Part shown: piece after piece, positions 1-8,326 of the stretch
Position numbering within the stretch: the stretch's first letter is position 1
Layout: each line of letters starts with the position of its first letter
Assembly (NCBI GenBank): GCA_020634555.1
Contig: JACKBK010000030.1
Location: forward strand, 1 to 40,013
Source of the DNA: Caldilineae bacterium
Lineage (GTDB): Bacteria > Chloroflexota > Anaerolineae > JAAEKA01
Reading direction: 5' to 3'
DNA: 40,013 bases
The notes under the pieces: generated by a model
What the model saw: the letters and a program-made list of their open reading frames with translations, nothing else
Databases searched by the model: none
What the model was told of the DNA's origin: nothing
Made by a program: the position numbers and the translations under genes

Positions 1-16
1 TAACTGTTCAGCCCAA

Positions 17-102
17 GACTTCGGAAGTCGCCGGTTCCAGGGGCAAGGCGCCTCCGGGCCGGAGGATGCACCTTTTGCAGTGGGACGGCGACTTCCGAAA
101 TC
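17..102. repeat. Palindromic repeat element, family A, copy 1
   Basis: The ends GACTTCGGAAGTCGCCGG (17-34) and CGGCGACTTCCGAAATC (86-102) form inverted arms; the inner 14 bp (20-33 with 86-99) are perfect. About 50 bp of GC-rich sequence lies between. A second element with nearly the same ends but a different middle is at 33949-34034. An outer pair CTGTTCAG (4-11) / CTGAACAG (119-126) extends the symmetry here. It lies upstream of the GH13 gene and may be a REP/MITE-like mobile palindrome. Confidence 0.7.
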
Positions 103-143
103 TCCGCGACTGCCCAGACTGAACAGGTACGTGAGGAGACGCA

Positions 144-1961
144 ATGACAGAATTCACCTGGTCCCAACCCCATCATGATGGCTCGGCGCTATACGTTCCT
201 GACCCGAATCCCAGACTGGGCGGCACGGTCAGCGTCTTGTTGCGTGTGCCGCGTACCAGCGATGTCACCAGCGCCTGGGTGCGTGTGATCAACGACGGCG
301 AGCCAGAGCTGGTGCGCGCAACGGTCGATCGGCAGGATGAACGCGCCACCTGGCTGCGCGCCGAATTGCCGGTGGTCAACCCGGTTGTGAGCTACCGCTG
401 GCTGCTGGACGGCGGCCCATATGGCTACCAGTGGCTCAACGGCGTCGGGCTGCACAGCCATGACGTCGCCGACGCTGCTGACTTCCGCGTCAGCACCTAC
501 GATCCGCCGCCGCCGTGGGCAACCGGCACGATGTACCAGATCTTTCCCGACCGCTTCGCCAAGTCGGTCGATCGCCCGGCGCCAGTGTGGGCAAAGCCCG
601 CTGCCTGGGACGACCCTGTGATCGGCGAGGGACCGGATACGCTGCGCCAGTATTACGGCGGCGACCTCGACGGCATCACCGCACACCTGGACCACATCGC
701 GTCGCTGGGTGTCGGAACGATCTATCTGACGCCGTTCTTCCCGGCCGAGTCGAACCACCGCTACAACGCCTCGACTTTTAACGAAGTCGATCCGCTGCTG
801 GGCGGCGATGAGGCCATGGCAAGGTTGTCCGCAGCCGCGCGCGCCCGCAGCATCCACCTGATGGGCGACCTGACAACCAATCACTGCGGGGACACCCACG
901 AGTGGTTCCAGGCAGCGTTGGCCGATCCAAACGCGCCAGAGGTGGGTTTCTTCTTCTTCTCTAACTGGCCCGAGAATTATGACTGCTGGTGGGGCATGAA
1001 GGAGATGCCGATCTTCGACCATCGCAGCCGCGAACTGCGCCGCCGGCTCTACGACGGTCCCGCCTCGGTTGTCGCCCGCTGGCTTGGCCCGCATGCGCTG
1101 GCTGCCTGGCGGATCGATGTCGCCAACATGACCGGCATCCACGGCGACATCAACGTCAGCCGTGAGGTGGCCGCGACCATCCGCCGCACCATGGCGCAGG
1201 TCACGTCCGAGTCGTTCCTGCAGGCTGAGTCAAACCACGACGCCAGCCGTGATCTCTACGGCGACGGCTATCACGGGACAATGAACTACGCGGCGTTTAC
1301 CCGGCCGCTGTGGCAATGGCTGTTGCCGCCCCAGCCGCGGCCATACGCGCACGGCAAGTATCCGATGCTGCCCAACCTGCCGGGTGGGATGGTTGTTGCT
1401 GCGATGCGCGATCTGTCCGGCGTCACTCCCTGGCAGGCCACCTTGCACGCGATGAATCTGATCGGCTCCCATGACACGCACCGGATCGTCTCGCTACTGG
1501 GCGACGAGAAGCTGGTCGATGTGGCATTCGGCATGCTGGCAGCCTACCCAGGCGTTCCGATGATCTATGCCGGCGACGAGATCGGGCTGGCAACCATGGG
1601 GCCGGAGTACGCCCGTATCCCCATGCCGTGGGCGCATCCGGAGCGGTGGGACCAGCGACGGCTTGCGAAAACACGGGCGCTGTTCGGTGCGCGCGCTACC
1701 AGCGTCGCGTTGCAGCGCGGTGGCTTGCGCTGGCTCGCCGTCGGCGACGACGCGTTGACCTTCCTGCGCGAGGCACCGGGTGAGACAGTGCTGGTCCACG
1801 CCGCGCGTGCGAACCACGAACCGGTCCAATTGCCGGCAGCAGTAGTTGGCACGGAACTCGCCGGTCTGGCCGGTACCGCCGATCTCCGGTCCGGGGCCGA
1901 TGGCTTGGTCACCTTGCCCGCGGCCGGGCCGGCGTTCGGGATGTGGCGTCTGTTCGCATGA
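144..1961 (+). CDS. GH13 alpha-glucan hydrolase (maltodextrin glucosidase/neopullulanase-like)
   Basis: Predicted cytoplasmic alpha-glycosidase acting on alpha-1,4 (or alpha-1,6) glucans such as maltodextrins. An N-terminal beta-sandwich (about residues 1-115) is followed by the catalytic barrel starting at MYQIFPDRF (130). All four GH13 regions are visible: region I GDLTTNH (241-247), region II WRIDVAN with nucleophile Asp325, region III QAE with acid/base Glu362, and region IV SHD with His443-Asp444. At 605 aa it has the normal family length. No signal peptide is seen. The start is supported by GAGGAG five bases upstream of ATG. Exact specificity cannot be told from sequence. It stands alone, opposite in strand to the large sugar island, so it is probably regulated separately. 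Confidence 0.93.
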   Translation: MTEFTWSQPHHDGSALYVPDPNPRLGGTVSVLLRVPRTSDVTSAWVRVINDGEPELVRATVDRQDERATWLRAELPVVNPVVSYRWLLDGGPYGYQWLNGVGLHSHDVADAADFRVSTYDPPPPWATGTMYQIFPDRFAKSVDRPAPVWAKPAAWDDPVIGEGPDTLRQYYGGDLDGITAHLDHIASLGVGTIYLTPFFPAESNHRYNASTFNEVDPLLGGDEAMARLSAAARARSIHLMGDLTTNHCGDTHEWFQAALADPNAPEVGFFFFSNWPENYDCWWGMKEMPIFDHRSRELRRRLYDGPASVVARWLGPHALAAWRIDVANMTGIHGDINVSREVAATIRRTMAQVTSESFLQAESNHDASRDLYGDGYHGTMNYAAFTRPLWQWLLPPQPRPYAHGKYPMLPNLPGGMVVAAMRDLSGVTPWQATLHAMNLIGSHDTHRIVSLLGDEKLVDVAFGMLAAYPGVPMIYAGDEIGLATMGPEYARIPMPWAHPERWDQRRLAKTRALFGARATSVALQRGGLRWLAVGDDALTFLREAPGETVLVHAARANHEPVQLPAAVVGTELAGLAGTADLRSGADGLVTLPAAGPAFGMWRLFA

Positions 1962-2378
1962 CTGTATGAATAGTTGCAGGCAGCGGGATCCTTCCAGCGC
2001 GACGGCGTTCAACATCATCTCTCATGGCGTCGGTTTGCCGACGTTGAGTGTCCAGCTCGTTGGGCAGCACAATTTCGGTACTGCTGAACCATCAGGCATT
2101 GATCGCCGCACAGCGCCACTTTCTCAGTGAACGATCCTTGGATGAACAGATCGGTGAGCCTAGTCAGCAGGTTCTCGCCGGCCACCACTGTACGGCGTTT
2201 GACTTTCGGGGCGAACTTGGCGGCGAGTTGCGAGAACGCCGGTTCTTGTTCATCGATGGACCATTCTTCACCTACCGGATTGTCTACGACTCAACATCGA
2301 GGTTGAACGAACTGGTTCTCCAGAGCCTGAAACTCGCGGACTGATAGGCTCGTCAGCCGCGCCTATGGAGGCTTGATC
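1962..2378. other. Gap between GH13 and Mo-oxidoreductase genes
   Basis: A 417-bp stretch with no confidently identified gene. It contains one weak open frame (2048-2344, listed separately) and no clear terminator or promoter that I can defend. GGAG at 2367-2370 is the ribosome site of the next gene. Confidence 0.5.
2048..2344 (+). CDS. Possible small hypothetical protein or gene remnant
   Basis: A 98-residue frame opening with GTG. It has a plausible protein-like C-terminal half (the segment FLFIDGPFFTYRIVYDS has alternating hydrophobic residues, as in a beta-strand-rich domain), but no good ribosome site and no family I recognise. An in-frame stop lies directly upstream, so it cannot extend. 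It could be the 3' remnant of a decayed gene. No function is assigned. Confidence 0.25.
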   Translation: MSSSLGSTISVLLNHQALIAAQRHFLSERSLDEQIGEPSQQVLAGHHCTAFDFRGELGGELRERRFLFIDGPFFTYRIVYDSTSRLNELVLQSLKLAD

Positions 2379-4766
2379 ATGCCAGATCAAGATCAGAAAC
2401 GAATTCCTTGCTTTTGCGCCTTGTGCGTCTCACGCTGCGGATCGGTTGCGGTGGTGGAAGACGGCCGTTTCACTGCACTTGAGTCAGATCCTCTGCATCC
2501 CACGGGCCAGGCGCTGTGCGCCAAGGGGCGAGCAGCGCCGGAACTGGTCTATCACCCAAACCGGCTGCTCCACCCGCTGAAGCGCACGCGTCCCAAGGGC
2601 GATCCCGATCCTGGTTGGCAGCAGATCAGTTGGGACGAAGCGTTGGACCTGACCGCTGCTAATCTACGTCGCCTGGCGGACCAGTACGGCCCGGAAAGTG
2701 TCATGTTCAGCATCGCTTCCCCGTCCACCTCGGCGATCTCGGATTCGATAGTCTGGATCGAGCGGCTGGTGCGCGCGTTCGGCAGTCCCAACATGTGTGC
2801 ATCCATGGAGCTGTGTGGCTGGGGCCGCTACGGAGCGACGCAATACACGTTCGGCGCCGGAGTGCCCGGTGTGTACATGCCAGACATCGAAAACGCCGGC
2901 TGCCTTCTATTCTGGGGCTACAACCCGAACAACGTGCGAATTTCCCATGCCACGGCCACCACGGCGGCGCTCAAACGTGGCGCCCGCCTGATCGTCGTCG
3001 ATCCGCGGCGCACCGGACTGGCCAAGAAAGCCGACGTATGGCTACAGGTTCGCCCCGGCAGCGACAGTGCGCTGGCGTTGGGCATTGCCAACGTCATGAT
3101 CGAGCGCGGCTGGTATGATGACGCCTTCATCCGCCAATGGTCCAACGGGCCTCTGCTGGTGCGCCCGGACGACGGACGGCTACTGACCGAAGCTGATCTG
3201 GTCGAGGATGGCAGCCGCCAGCGCTTCATCGCCTGGAACGAGGCCACGAGCCGGCCTGTCATCTACGACCCGGCTACCGGCCAATACGAAAACGACACCG
3301 CCCACCTCGCGCTGTTCGGCGAGCATCCTGTCAAAACGCCCGCCGGTATGCTGGCTTGCCGGCCAGCTTTCGACCTAGTCGCCGAAACCTGCCGCCGTTT
3401 TACTCCTGAGGCCGTAGAATCCATTTGTTGGGTTCAGCCAGAGCAGGTGGTCGATGCGGCGCGGCTGCTTTGGGAGTCGCGGCCGGTAGCCTACTACGCC
3501 TGGAGTGGCGTCGAACAGCATACCAACGCGACTGAGATCGCACGCGCCATCGGGCAGCTTTATGCACTGACCGGCAGCTTCGATGACCGGGGCGGCAACG
3601 TGCAGTTCGCAGCCGCGCCGACTGTAAACGTCGCCGGTCACGACCTGTTGTCGGCTGACCAACGCGCTCGCACAGTCGGCTTGGGCGACCGGCCGATGGG
3701 ACCGGCTCGCTGGCAACACACCACCTCGGAGGAGTTCTACCGGGCCGTGCTGGACGAGCAGCCGTATGCAGTTCGCGGGCTGGTAGGGTTCGGCGCTAAT
3801 CTGCTGCTGTCCCACGCCGACAGCCAACGTGGGCGCGAGGCGCTGGCCGCGCTGGAATTCTACGTGCACACCGATCTGTTCATGAACCCGACTGCTGAAC
3901 TGGCCGATGTGGTTCTACCGGCTTCCACCCCCTTCGAGCACGAGGCGCTGAGGCTCGGCTTCGAAGTCAGCCCGGCCGCGCAGTCGCTGATACAACTGCG
4001 ACAGCCGGTGGTCCAACCCCAAGGCGAAGCGCGGTCGGATATGGAGATCGTGTTCGATCTGGCCAGGCGGCTCGGCCTGGGCAGTCAGTTCTGGGATTGT
4101 GACATCGACGCAGCCTATCGCCATCAACTGGCGCCGTCGGGCATTTCGCTCGAAGCGCTGCGTGCCAGCCCGCGCGGCATCCAACCACCGGTCGAGACGC
4201 GCTATCGCAAGTACGCCGAAGAGCAGGACGGCATCCCGCGCGGCTTTGCGACGCCGACGCGCAAGATCGAGCTATATTCCCAAACGCTGCTGGAGGCAGG
4301 CTATCCGCCGCTACCCGGCTTCGAGGAACCGTTGGTAAGCCCGTTTTCGCAGCCAGAGCTGGCTGAGCGCTACCCGCTGATCTTCACCTGCGCCAAGCAC
4401 ACGCTGTTCTGCGAGAGCCAGCACCGCGCACTGCCGAGCCTGCGCCGGCGGGCACGCGAGCCCGAGATCGAACTGCATCCGGACACAGCCGTAGCACGCG
4501 GCATCAACGCCGGCGACTGGGTTGCCATCGAAACGCCGAATGGAAGCGTGCGCGCCCGCGCCAAGTTCGACGATACCCTGAATCCGCGAGTTGTCTGCGG
4601 ACAGCACGGCTGGTGGCAGGCTTGCCCGGAGATCGACGCTCCAGGCTACCCGGCCTTCGATGAAACTGGCGCCAACGTCAACCTGCTCATCGGCAGCGAA
4701 GCAGCGGACCCCATCAGCGGCTCGACGCCGCTTCGCTCCTACCTGTGTCAGGTCAGCCGCATCTAA
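2379..4766 (+). CDS. Molybdopterin-dependent oxidoreductase (DMSO reductase superfamily), stand-alone
   Basis: Binds a bis-MGD molybdenum or tungsten cofactor and one [4Fe-4S] cluster. The cluster motif CxxCxxxC is Cys13, Cys16, Cys20, with the fourth ligand at Cys47 in LCAKG. The Molybdopterin domain spans roughly residues 65-490 and the dinucleotide-binding C-terminal domain roughly 660-790. Cys146 in ELCGWGRYGA sits where the protein ligand to Mo/W is expected. At 795 aa it is full length. I chose ATG at 2379 because GGAG lies eight bases upstream; a TTG at 2373 would be only two bases from it. No Tat signal is visible, so it is probably cytoplasmic. No electron-transfer or membrane subunit is adjacent. 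Substrate unknown; formate dehydrogenase-like, acetylene hydratase-like and other anaerobic roles are all possible. Confidence 0.9.
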   Translation: MPDQDQKRIPCFCALCVSRCGSVAVVEDGRFTALESDPLHPTGQALCAKGRAAPELVYHPNRLLHPLKRTRPKGDPDPGWQQISWDEALDLTAANLRRLADQYGPESVMFSIASPSTSAISDSIVWIERLVRAFGSPNMCASMELCGWGRYGATQYTFGAGVPGVYMPDIENAGCLLFWGYNPNNVRISHATATTAALKRGARLIVVDPRRTGLAKKADVWLQVRPGSDSALALGIANVMIERGWYDDAFIRQWSNGPLLVRPDDGRLLTEADLVEDGSRQRFIAWNEATSRPVIYDPATGQYENDTAHLALFGEHPVKTPAGMLACRPAFDLVAETCRRFTPEAVESICWVQPEQVVDAARLLWESRPVAYYAWSGVEQHTNATEIARAIGQLYALTGSFDDRGGNVQFAAAPTVNVAGHDLLSADQRARTVGLGDRPMGPARWQHTTSEEFYRAVLDEQPYAVRGLVGFGANLLLSHADSQRGREALAALEFYVHTDLFMNPTAELADVVLPASTPFEHEALRLGFEVSPAAQSLIQLRQPVVQPQGEARSDMEIVFDLARRLGLGSQFWDCDIDAAYRHQLAPSGISLEALRASPRGIQPPVETRYRKYAEEQDGIPRGFATPTRKIELYSQTLLEAGYPPLPGFEEPLVSPFSQPELAERYPLIFTCAKHTLFCESQHRALPSLRRRAREPEIELHPDTAVARGINAGDWVAIETPNGSVRARAKFDDTLNPRVVCGQHGWWQACPEIDAPGYPAFDETGANVNLLIGSEAADPISGSTPLRSYLCQVSRI

Positions 4767-4801
4767 ACTGATGTTCAACCGAAAACGGGAGAAAAGGGTT
4801 C

Positions 4802-4881
4802 GACAGGATTAACAGGATTTTCAGGATTTGGAAATGCTCTGACCAAGAAGTGAAAATCCTGTTGATCCTGTAAATCCTGTC
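4802..4881. repeat. Inverted array of 9-bp AGGATT units (bidirectional hairpin)
   Basis: Left arm 4802-4829 (GACAGGATT, AACAGGATT, TTCAGGATT) and right arm 4853-4881 carry the same 9-base unit in opposite orientation, with a loop of about 23 bases. It sits between convergent genes (ends at 4766 and 4924), where it could act as a two-way terminator. Repeats of this style occur in many environmental bacterial genomes. Confidence 0.75.
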
Positions 4882-4923
4882 TATTCTCCGGTCGCGAACC
4901 CTCGATCTGATCGGAACATTAGC

Positions 4924-6048
4924 TTAGCCTGGCAGCGTGAACGCAGGCAGCTGCACGATTGCGCCGCCTTGCTGCGCTGACTGGTGGGCGCAGATGCCGA
5001 CCGAGGTCCAGTTGGCGCTGGTGACCGCGTTGGGCCAGGGATCCTTGTCATCGACCAGCGCCGATACGAAGGCGTTGACCAGATGGGGATGGGAGCCGCC
5101 ATGCCCGGCACCCTGGATGAACGACAGATGCTCGGCGTCCTGAATGGTGGACGTAAACATCTGGATCTCCTTGGGCAGGAGGTGGGCATAGTCGGGCACG
5201 CTGACGCGCTCGGGGATCTCCGGCTCGGGCTTCTTGGCCGTGTGGATCACGTGCTCCTCGTCCTCGATCAGCGCCCACTCGAAGCTCTTCTTGGAGCCGT
5301 AGACGTCGAAGGACTCGCGGTACTGGCGGGCCGTGTCGAAGAGGAAGCGCCAGATGTGCGCAGCCACGTCCGAATCCTTGATCTTGATGTGGCACGACTC
5401 CACAGCGAAGGAATTGCCGGACTTCTCCGCCAGCCGCTCATTGATCGTCCCCGAACCAAAACATGACACGTATTCGGCGTGTCCCTTTACCAGTCCCAGC
5501 ACCGGGGAGACCACATGAGTAGCGTAGTGCATCGGGATCATGCGCTCCCAGTACTCCGGCCAGCCTTCCATGTCCTGTGGGTGTGAGGCCTGCATGTATT
5601 GCAGCTTGCCCAGGTCGCCGCGCTCGTACATCTCATTGATGAAGAGGAACTCGCGGCTGTAGACGACGGTCTCCGCCATCATGTATTTGAGACCGGTCTC
5701 CTTGACGAGGTTCACAATCTGCTCGCACTCCTCGATGGTGGTTGCCATGGGAACCGTGCAGAAAACGTGCTTGCCGGCTTTGAGAGCGGCAATCGACATC
5801 CAGGCGTGGTCGGGAATCGGCGAGTTGATGTGGACGAAATCGACCTGGGGATCGGCCAGCACGTCCTCGTAGTCGGTGTAGCGGGTTTCGACGCCAAAGG
5901 TATCGCCGATCTTATTTAGCTTTTCAGCGTTGCGCTGGCAGATGGCGTACATGTTCGCCTTGGGATGCCGTTGGTAGATCGGGATGAACTCTGCGCCGAA
6001 GCCGAGGCCGATGATGGCCACGTTGACGGGACGATCATAGGGTGACAT
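4924..6048 (-). CDS. Gfo/Idh/MocA family protein lacking the EKP lysine
   Basis: 374-aa protein with an N-terminal Rossmann fold (NVAIIGLGFGAEF, residues 8-20) for NAD(P) and a C-terminal Gfo/Idh alpha/beta domain. Family members oxidise or reduce a sugar hydroxyl or keto group. The usual EKP motif reads TVP here (Thr98-Val99-Pro100), so the catalytic lysine is absent. The usual DxGxHxxD segment reads HYATHVVS, keeping the histidine only. It may use another mechanism, bind the sugar without redox turnover, or act in a subfamily with different catalysis. AAGGAG precedes the ATG by seven bases. It is the last gene of the - strand island. Confidence 0.85.
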   Translation of the reverse strand: MSPYDRPVNVAIIGLGFGAEFIPIYQRHPKANMYAICQRNAEKLNKIGDTFGVETRYTDYEDVLADPQVDFVHINSPIPDHAWMSIAALKAGKHVFCTVPMATTIEECEQIVNLVKETGLKYMMAETVVYSREFLFINEMYERGDLGKLQYMQASHPQDMEGWPEYWERMIPMHYATHVVSPVLGLVKGHAEYVSCFGSGTINERLAEKSGNSFAVESCHIKIKDSDVAAHIWRFLFDTARQYRESFDVYGSKKSFEWALIEDEEHVIHTAKKPEPEIPERVSVPDYAHLLPKEIQMFTSTIQDAEHLSFIQGAGHGGSHPHLVNAFVSALVDDKDPWPNAVTSANWTSVGICAHQSAQQGGAIVQLPAFTLPG

Positions 6049-6117
6049 GGGATGCTCCTTGTGTCGGCTGGTGATGCCAGCATCTGGGTGGTATTCAAGT
6101 GGAAGATTGCTGTAGAA

Positions 6118-6177
6118 TGAAACGTGAGGCGTGAAACGTATCGATTGCCGTCACATGATCATCACGTTTCTCTCAGG
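6118..6177. repeat. GTGAAACGT repeat cluster, copy 1
   Basis: TGAAACGTGAGGCGTGAAACGT (6118-6139) faces an inverted CACGTTTCTC (6172-6181) across a short spacer that includes CATGATCATC. The right part encodes the last residues and the TGA of the LarA-like gene, whose protein ends Arg-Glu-Thr. The same unit recurs at 10474-10550. Confidence 0.6.
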
Positions 6178-7436
6178 TAAGGAATCGTCAGCGGGCCGTC
6201 GGGCATGACGCAGAGTCTGGCATGCGGGCCGTAGCGCGCTTGCAGATCAGCAACCGTCGCGGTGATGTCGCGGCACGGTGTGAACAACGCTTGCTCGATC
6301 TGCGCGTCGGTCAAGCCGTCGCTGTAGACGTACACATCAGCCCGTTGCTGGATCAGCGCTTGAGTCTGCACCTGCCACTGGTCGTGGGCCTGAAATCCGG
6401 GCTGCGAAATCAGGTCAAGAATGCCCTGCGGCGAGCCAGCCTGCGCCAGCAGCGCGGCATATTGTCCGTGATCGGGCAGGCCATCCTCACACGCCGCCGC
6501 GGCGATGATCGCGCCGCCGTCGCGCACCACTCGCGCTGCCGCGCTCATCCCTTTGACCGCCTGATAGAGATTCTGATCCAGCGGATAGCCGCTGTTGGTG
6601 GTGATCACCACGTCGTATGGCTCGTCTACCGCTGCCATCGCGCTGGAACGGACGAACTCGCAGCCGGCCGCGTGGGCATGCAGCATGTCGCCGGCAAACA
6701 CCCCGGTGATCTGGCGTTGGCTGTTGAGCGTCACGTTGAGAAGGAACGTCGGCTCGCTGCTCAACGCAACCTCGCGCATTTCCTCCCAGATCGGGTTGCC
6801 ATCCAGGATTCCCCAGACTGCTCGCGGGTCGCCGATCATCTGCACGCCATGGTTGGTGAAAACGCTCTCGGCGCCGGCCAACGATGGCAGGATTGCCTTG
6901 GGGCCGCCACTGAAGCCGGCGAAGAAGTGCGGCTCGATGAAGCCGGTTAAGATCTTGACATCGGCTTCCATGTAAGCGCGGTTGATGCGCACCGGATGGC
7001 CACGGCTGGTCTCGCCCAGCGAAACAAGCGCAGCATCGTCGAAGCAATCGTGTTGCAGACAGTGGTAGTTGTCCACCACCGCGTCGCCCAGCATCGCCCG
7101 CAGTTCGGTGTCCGTCTGGCGACGATGCGTTCCCAGCCCGTTGAGCAGCGTGATGTCCTGCCGCCACACGCTTGCCCGTTCCAGCTCGGCCAGCAGCACC
7201 GGCAGGATGCGGTCGTTGGGTGTGGCGCGGGTGATGTCGGTGTGAACCACCACCACCGTGTCGCCCGGCTTGACCAGATCCGCCAGCGGCAGCGAGTCGA
7301 TGGGTGTGCGCAGCGCGCTCAATAGGGCTGCTGGTTCGTCGGGCAGCCCGGCCACGAAGCGCGGCGTAAGGACGTCCGTCCGGTCCGGCAGATCGATGTC
7401 AAGGCCGCTGCGGCCGTAAGCTAGATTGACTCTCAT
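6162..7436 (-). CDS. LarA-like nickel-pincer racemase/epimerase (DUF2088)
   Basis: Likely interconverts the stereochemistry at C2 of a hydroxyacid, using the nickel-pincer nucleotide. The residues known in Lactobacillus LarA (His108, His174, Lys184, His200) appear here as His104 (GTHRR), His170 (EPHFF), Lys180 (GGPKAIL) and His196 (TNHG), a constant offset of four, so the full active site is kept. Length is 424 aa, as for LarA. Homologs in the superfamily act on lactate, malate, phenyllactate and gluconate. In this sugar island an aldonic acid is more likely than lactate, but that is inference. The cofactor genes larB, larC and larE are not in the window. It lies downstream of a TIM-barrel gene (38-bp gap), and its 3' end runs into a repeat. 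Confidence 0.88.
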   Translation of the reverse strand: MRVNLAYGRSGLDIDLPDRTDVLTPRFVAGLPDEPAALLSALRTPIDSLPLADLVKPGDTVVVVHTDITRATPNDRILPVLLAELERASVWRQDITLLNGLGTHRRQTDTELRAMLGDAVVDNYHCLQHDCFDDAALVSLGETSRGHPVRINRAYMEADVKILTGFIEPHFFAGFSGGPKAILPSLAGAESVFTNHGVQMIGDPRAVWGILDGNPIWEEMREVALSSEPTFLLNVTLNSQRQITGVFAGDMLHAHAAGCEFVRSSAMAAVDEPYDVVITTNSGYPLDQNLYQAVKGMSAAARVVRDGGAIIAAAACEDGLPDHGQYAALLAQAGSPQGILDLISQPGFQAHDQWQVQTQALIQQRADVYVYSDGLTDAQIEQALFTPCRDITATVADLQARYGPHARLCVMPDGPLTIPYLRET

Positions 7437-7474
7437 TGAACCGATCTTCTGTATCCGTCACCAGTGTCTGGATG

Positions 7475-8326
7475 TTACTCGGCGCCCAATGATTTCAAAT
7501 AGGCGTAGCTCTTGAGTACATTCTCATCGCCGCCAACCTCCAGCGTCGAGTACTCGACATACGGTGAATCTTTCAACACGTCGAACACACCCGCGATGTC
7601 GATCACACCGTCGCCTAAAGCGATCGGACCGAATCCACAACCATAGATTGTGCCGCGTTGAGCTTCCCAATCGGCCGGCAGGTCTTTCCAGTGAATGTGA
7701 AAGATCTTGTCGCGAAACGTTTTAGCCATCTCGACCGGATCAGCGCCGCCGAGCCATGCGTTCCCCGTGTCCATGTTAACGCCCAGGTGTTCGGGGTTGC
7801 CAAGCCGATCCATGATTGCCTGCATACCGGCGATAGAGTCGGTCAACTCGCCATGAGGCTCCAGCAGAATACGGACGCCATAGGCATCGGCCAGCCGCAG
7901 CGGCTCATGCAGCTTTTCGGCAACGATGAACACCTTCTCATCCCTGCTCAGGCTATGGCCCCAGGCTGATTTCGGGTCGCCTTCTGTGGTGATGACATCA
8001 CGCACGCCCATGCCAGCGGCCAGCCGCACTGCTTTCATGATCTCGTTGGTTGCATAGCGCGCCGGCGAACTGGGATCCAGTAGATTGGCGTGCGCGCAGA
8101 CGCTGGTTGCTGTGAGACCATACTTTGTGAACAGGTCCAGCACATCGCGCGGGTTGTCATCCAGGCTGGCAGTGGCAGTAAAACCAAACTCGCGGCCCAG
8201 AATGCCGCCCGGGTGGTTATCGGTAACATCTGCGTACTTGAACCCCAGACCGGCAACGCGTTCAAGCTGGTGGTCAAGCAGCGAAAATGGGTCGACGAGG
8301 GCAAAACAGCCCACCTTGATTGTCAT
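7475..8326 (-). CDS. Sugar phosphate isomerase/epimerase (AP-endonuclease-2-like TIM barrel)
   Basis: 283-aa TIM-barrel protein of the xylose isomerase-like fold, predicted to bind a divalent metal and isomerise or epimerise a sugar or process a keto-sugar. Metal-ligand candidates are Glu in LLEPHGE, Asp in NMDTGN and His in IHWKD. The start chosen is MTIKVGC: GGAGG lies seven bases upstream, and ATG overlaps the TGA of the upstream Gfo/Idh gene as ATGA, a translational-coupling signature. A longer open frame upstream is not needed. Exact substrate unknown. The pair with the Gfo/Idh enzyme suggests that the two act on one substrate. Confidence 0.87.
   Translation of the reverse strand: MTIKVGCFALVDPFSLLDHQLERVAGLGFKYADVTDNHPGGILGREFGFTATASLDDNPRDVLDLFTKYGLTATSVCAHANLLDPSSPARYATNEIMKAVRLAAGMGVRDVITTEGDPKSAWGHSLSRDEKVFIVAEKLHEPLRLADAYGVRILLEPHGELTDSIAGMQAIMDRLGNPEHLGVNMDTGNAWLGGADPVEMAKTFRDKIFHIHWKDLPADWEAQRGTIYGCGFGPIALGDGVIDIAGVFDVLKDSPYVEYSTLEVGGDENVLKSYAYLKSLGAE

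Noticed and set aside
189..1142. - strand open frame across the GH13 gene
   Set aside because: The GH13 gene has all four catalytic regions; the reverse frame has none.
2048..2344. Confident gene call in the 1962-2378 gap
   Set aside because: GTG start without a ribosome site, no recognised family; kept only as a low-confidence feature.
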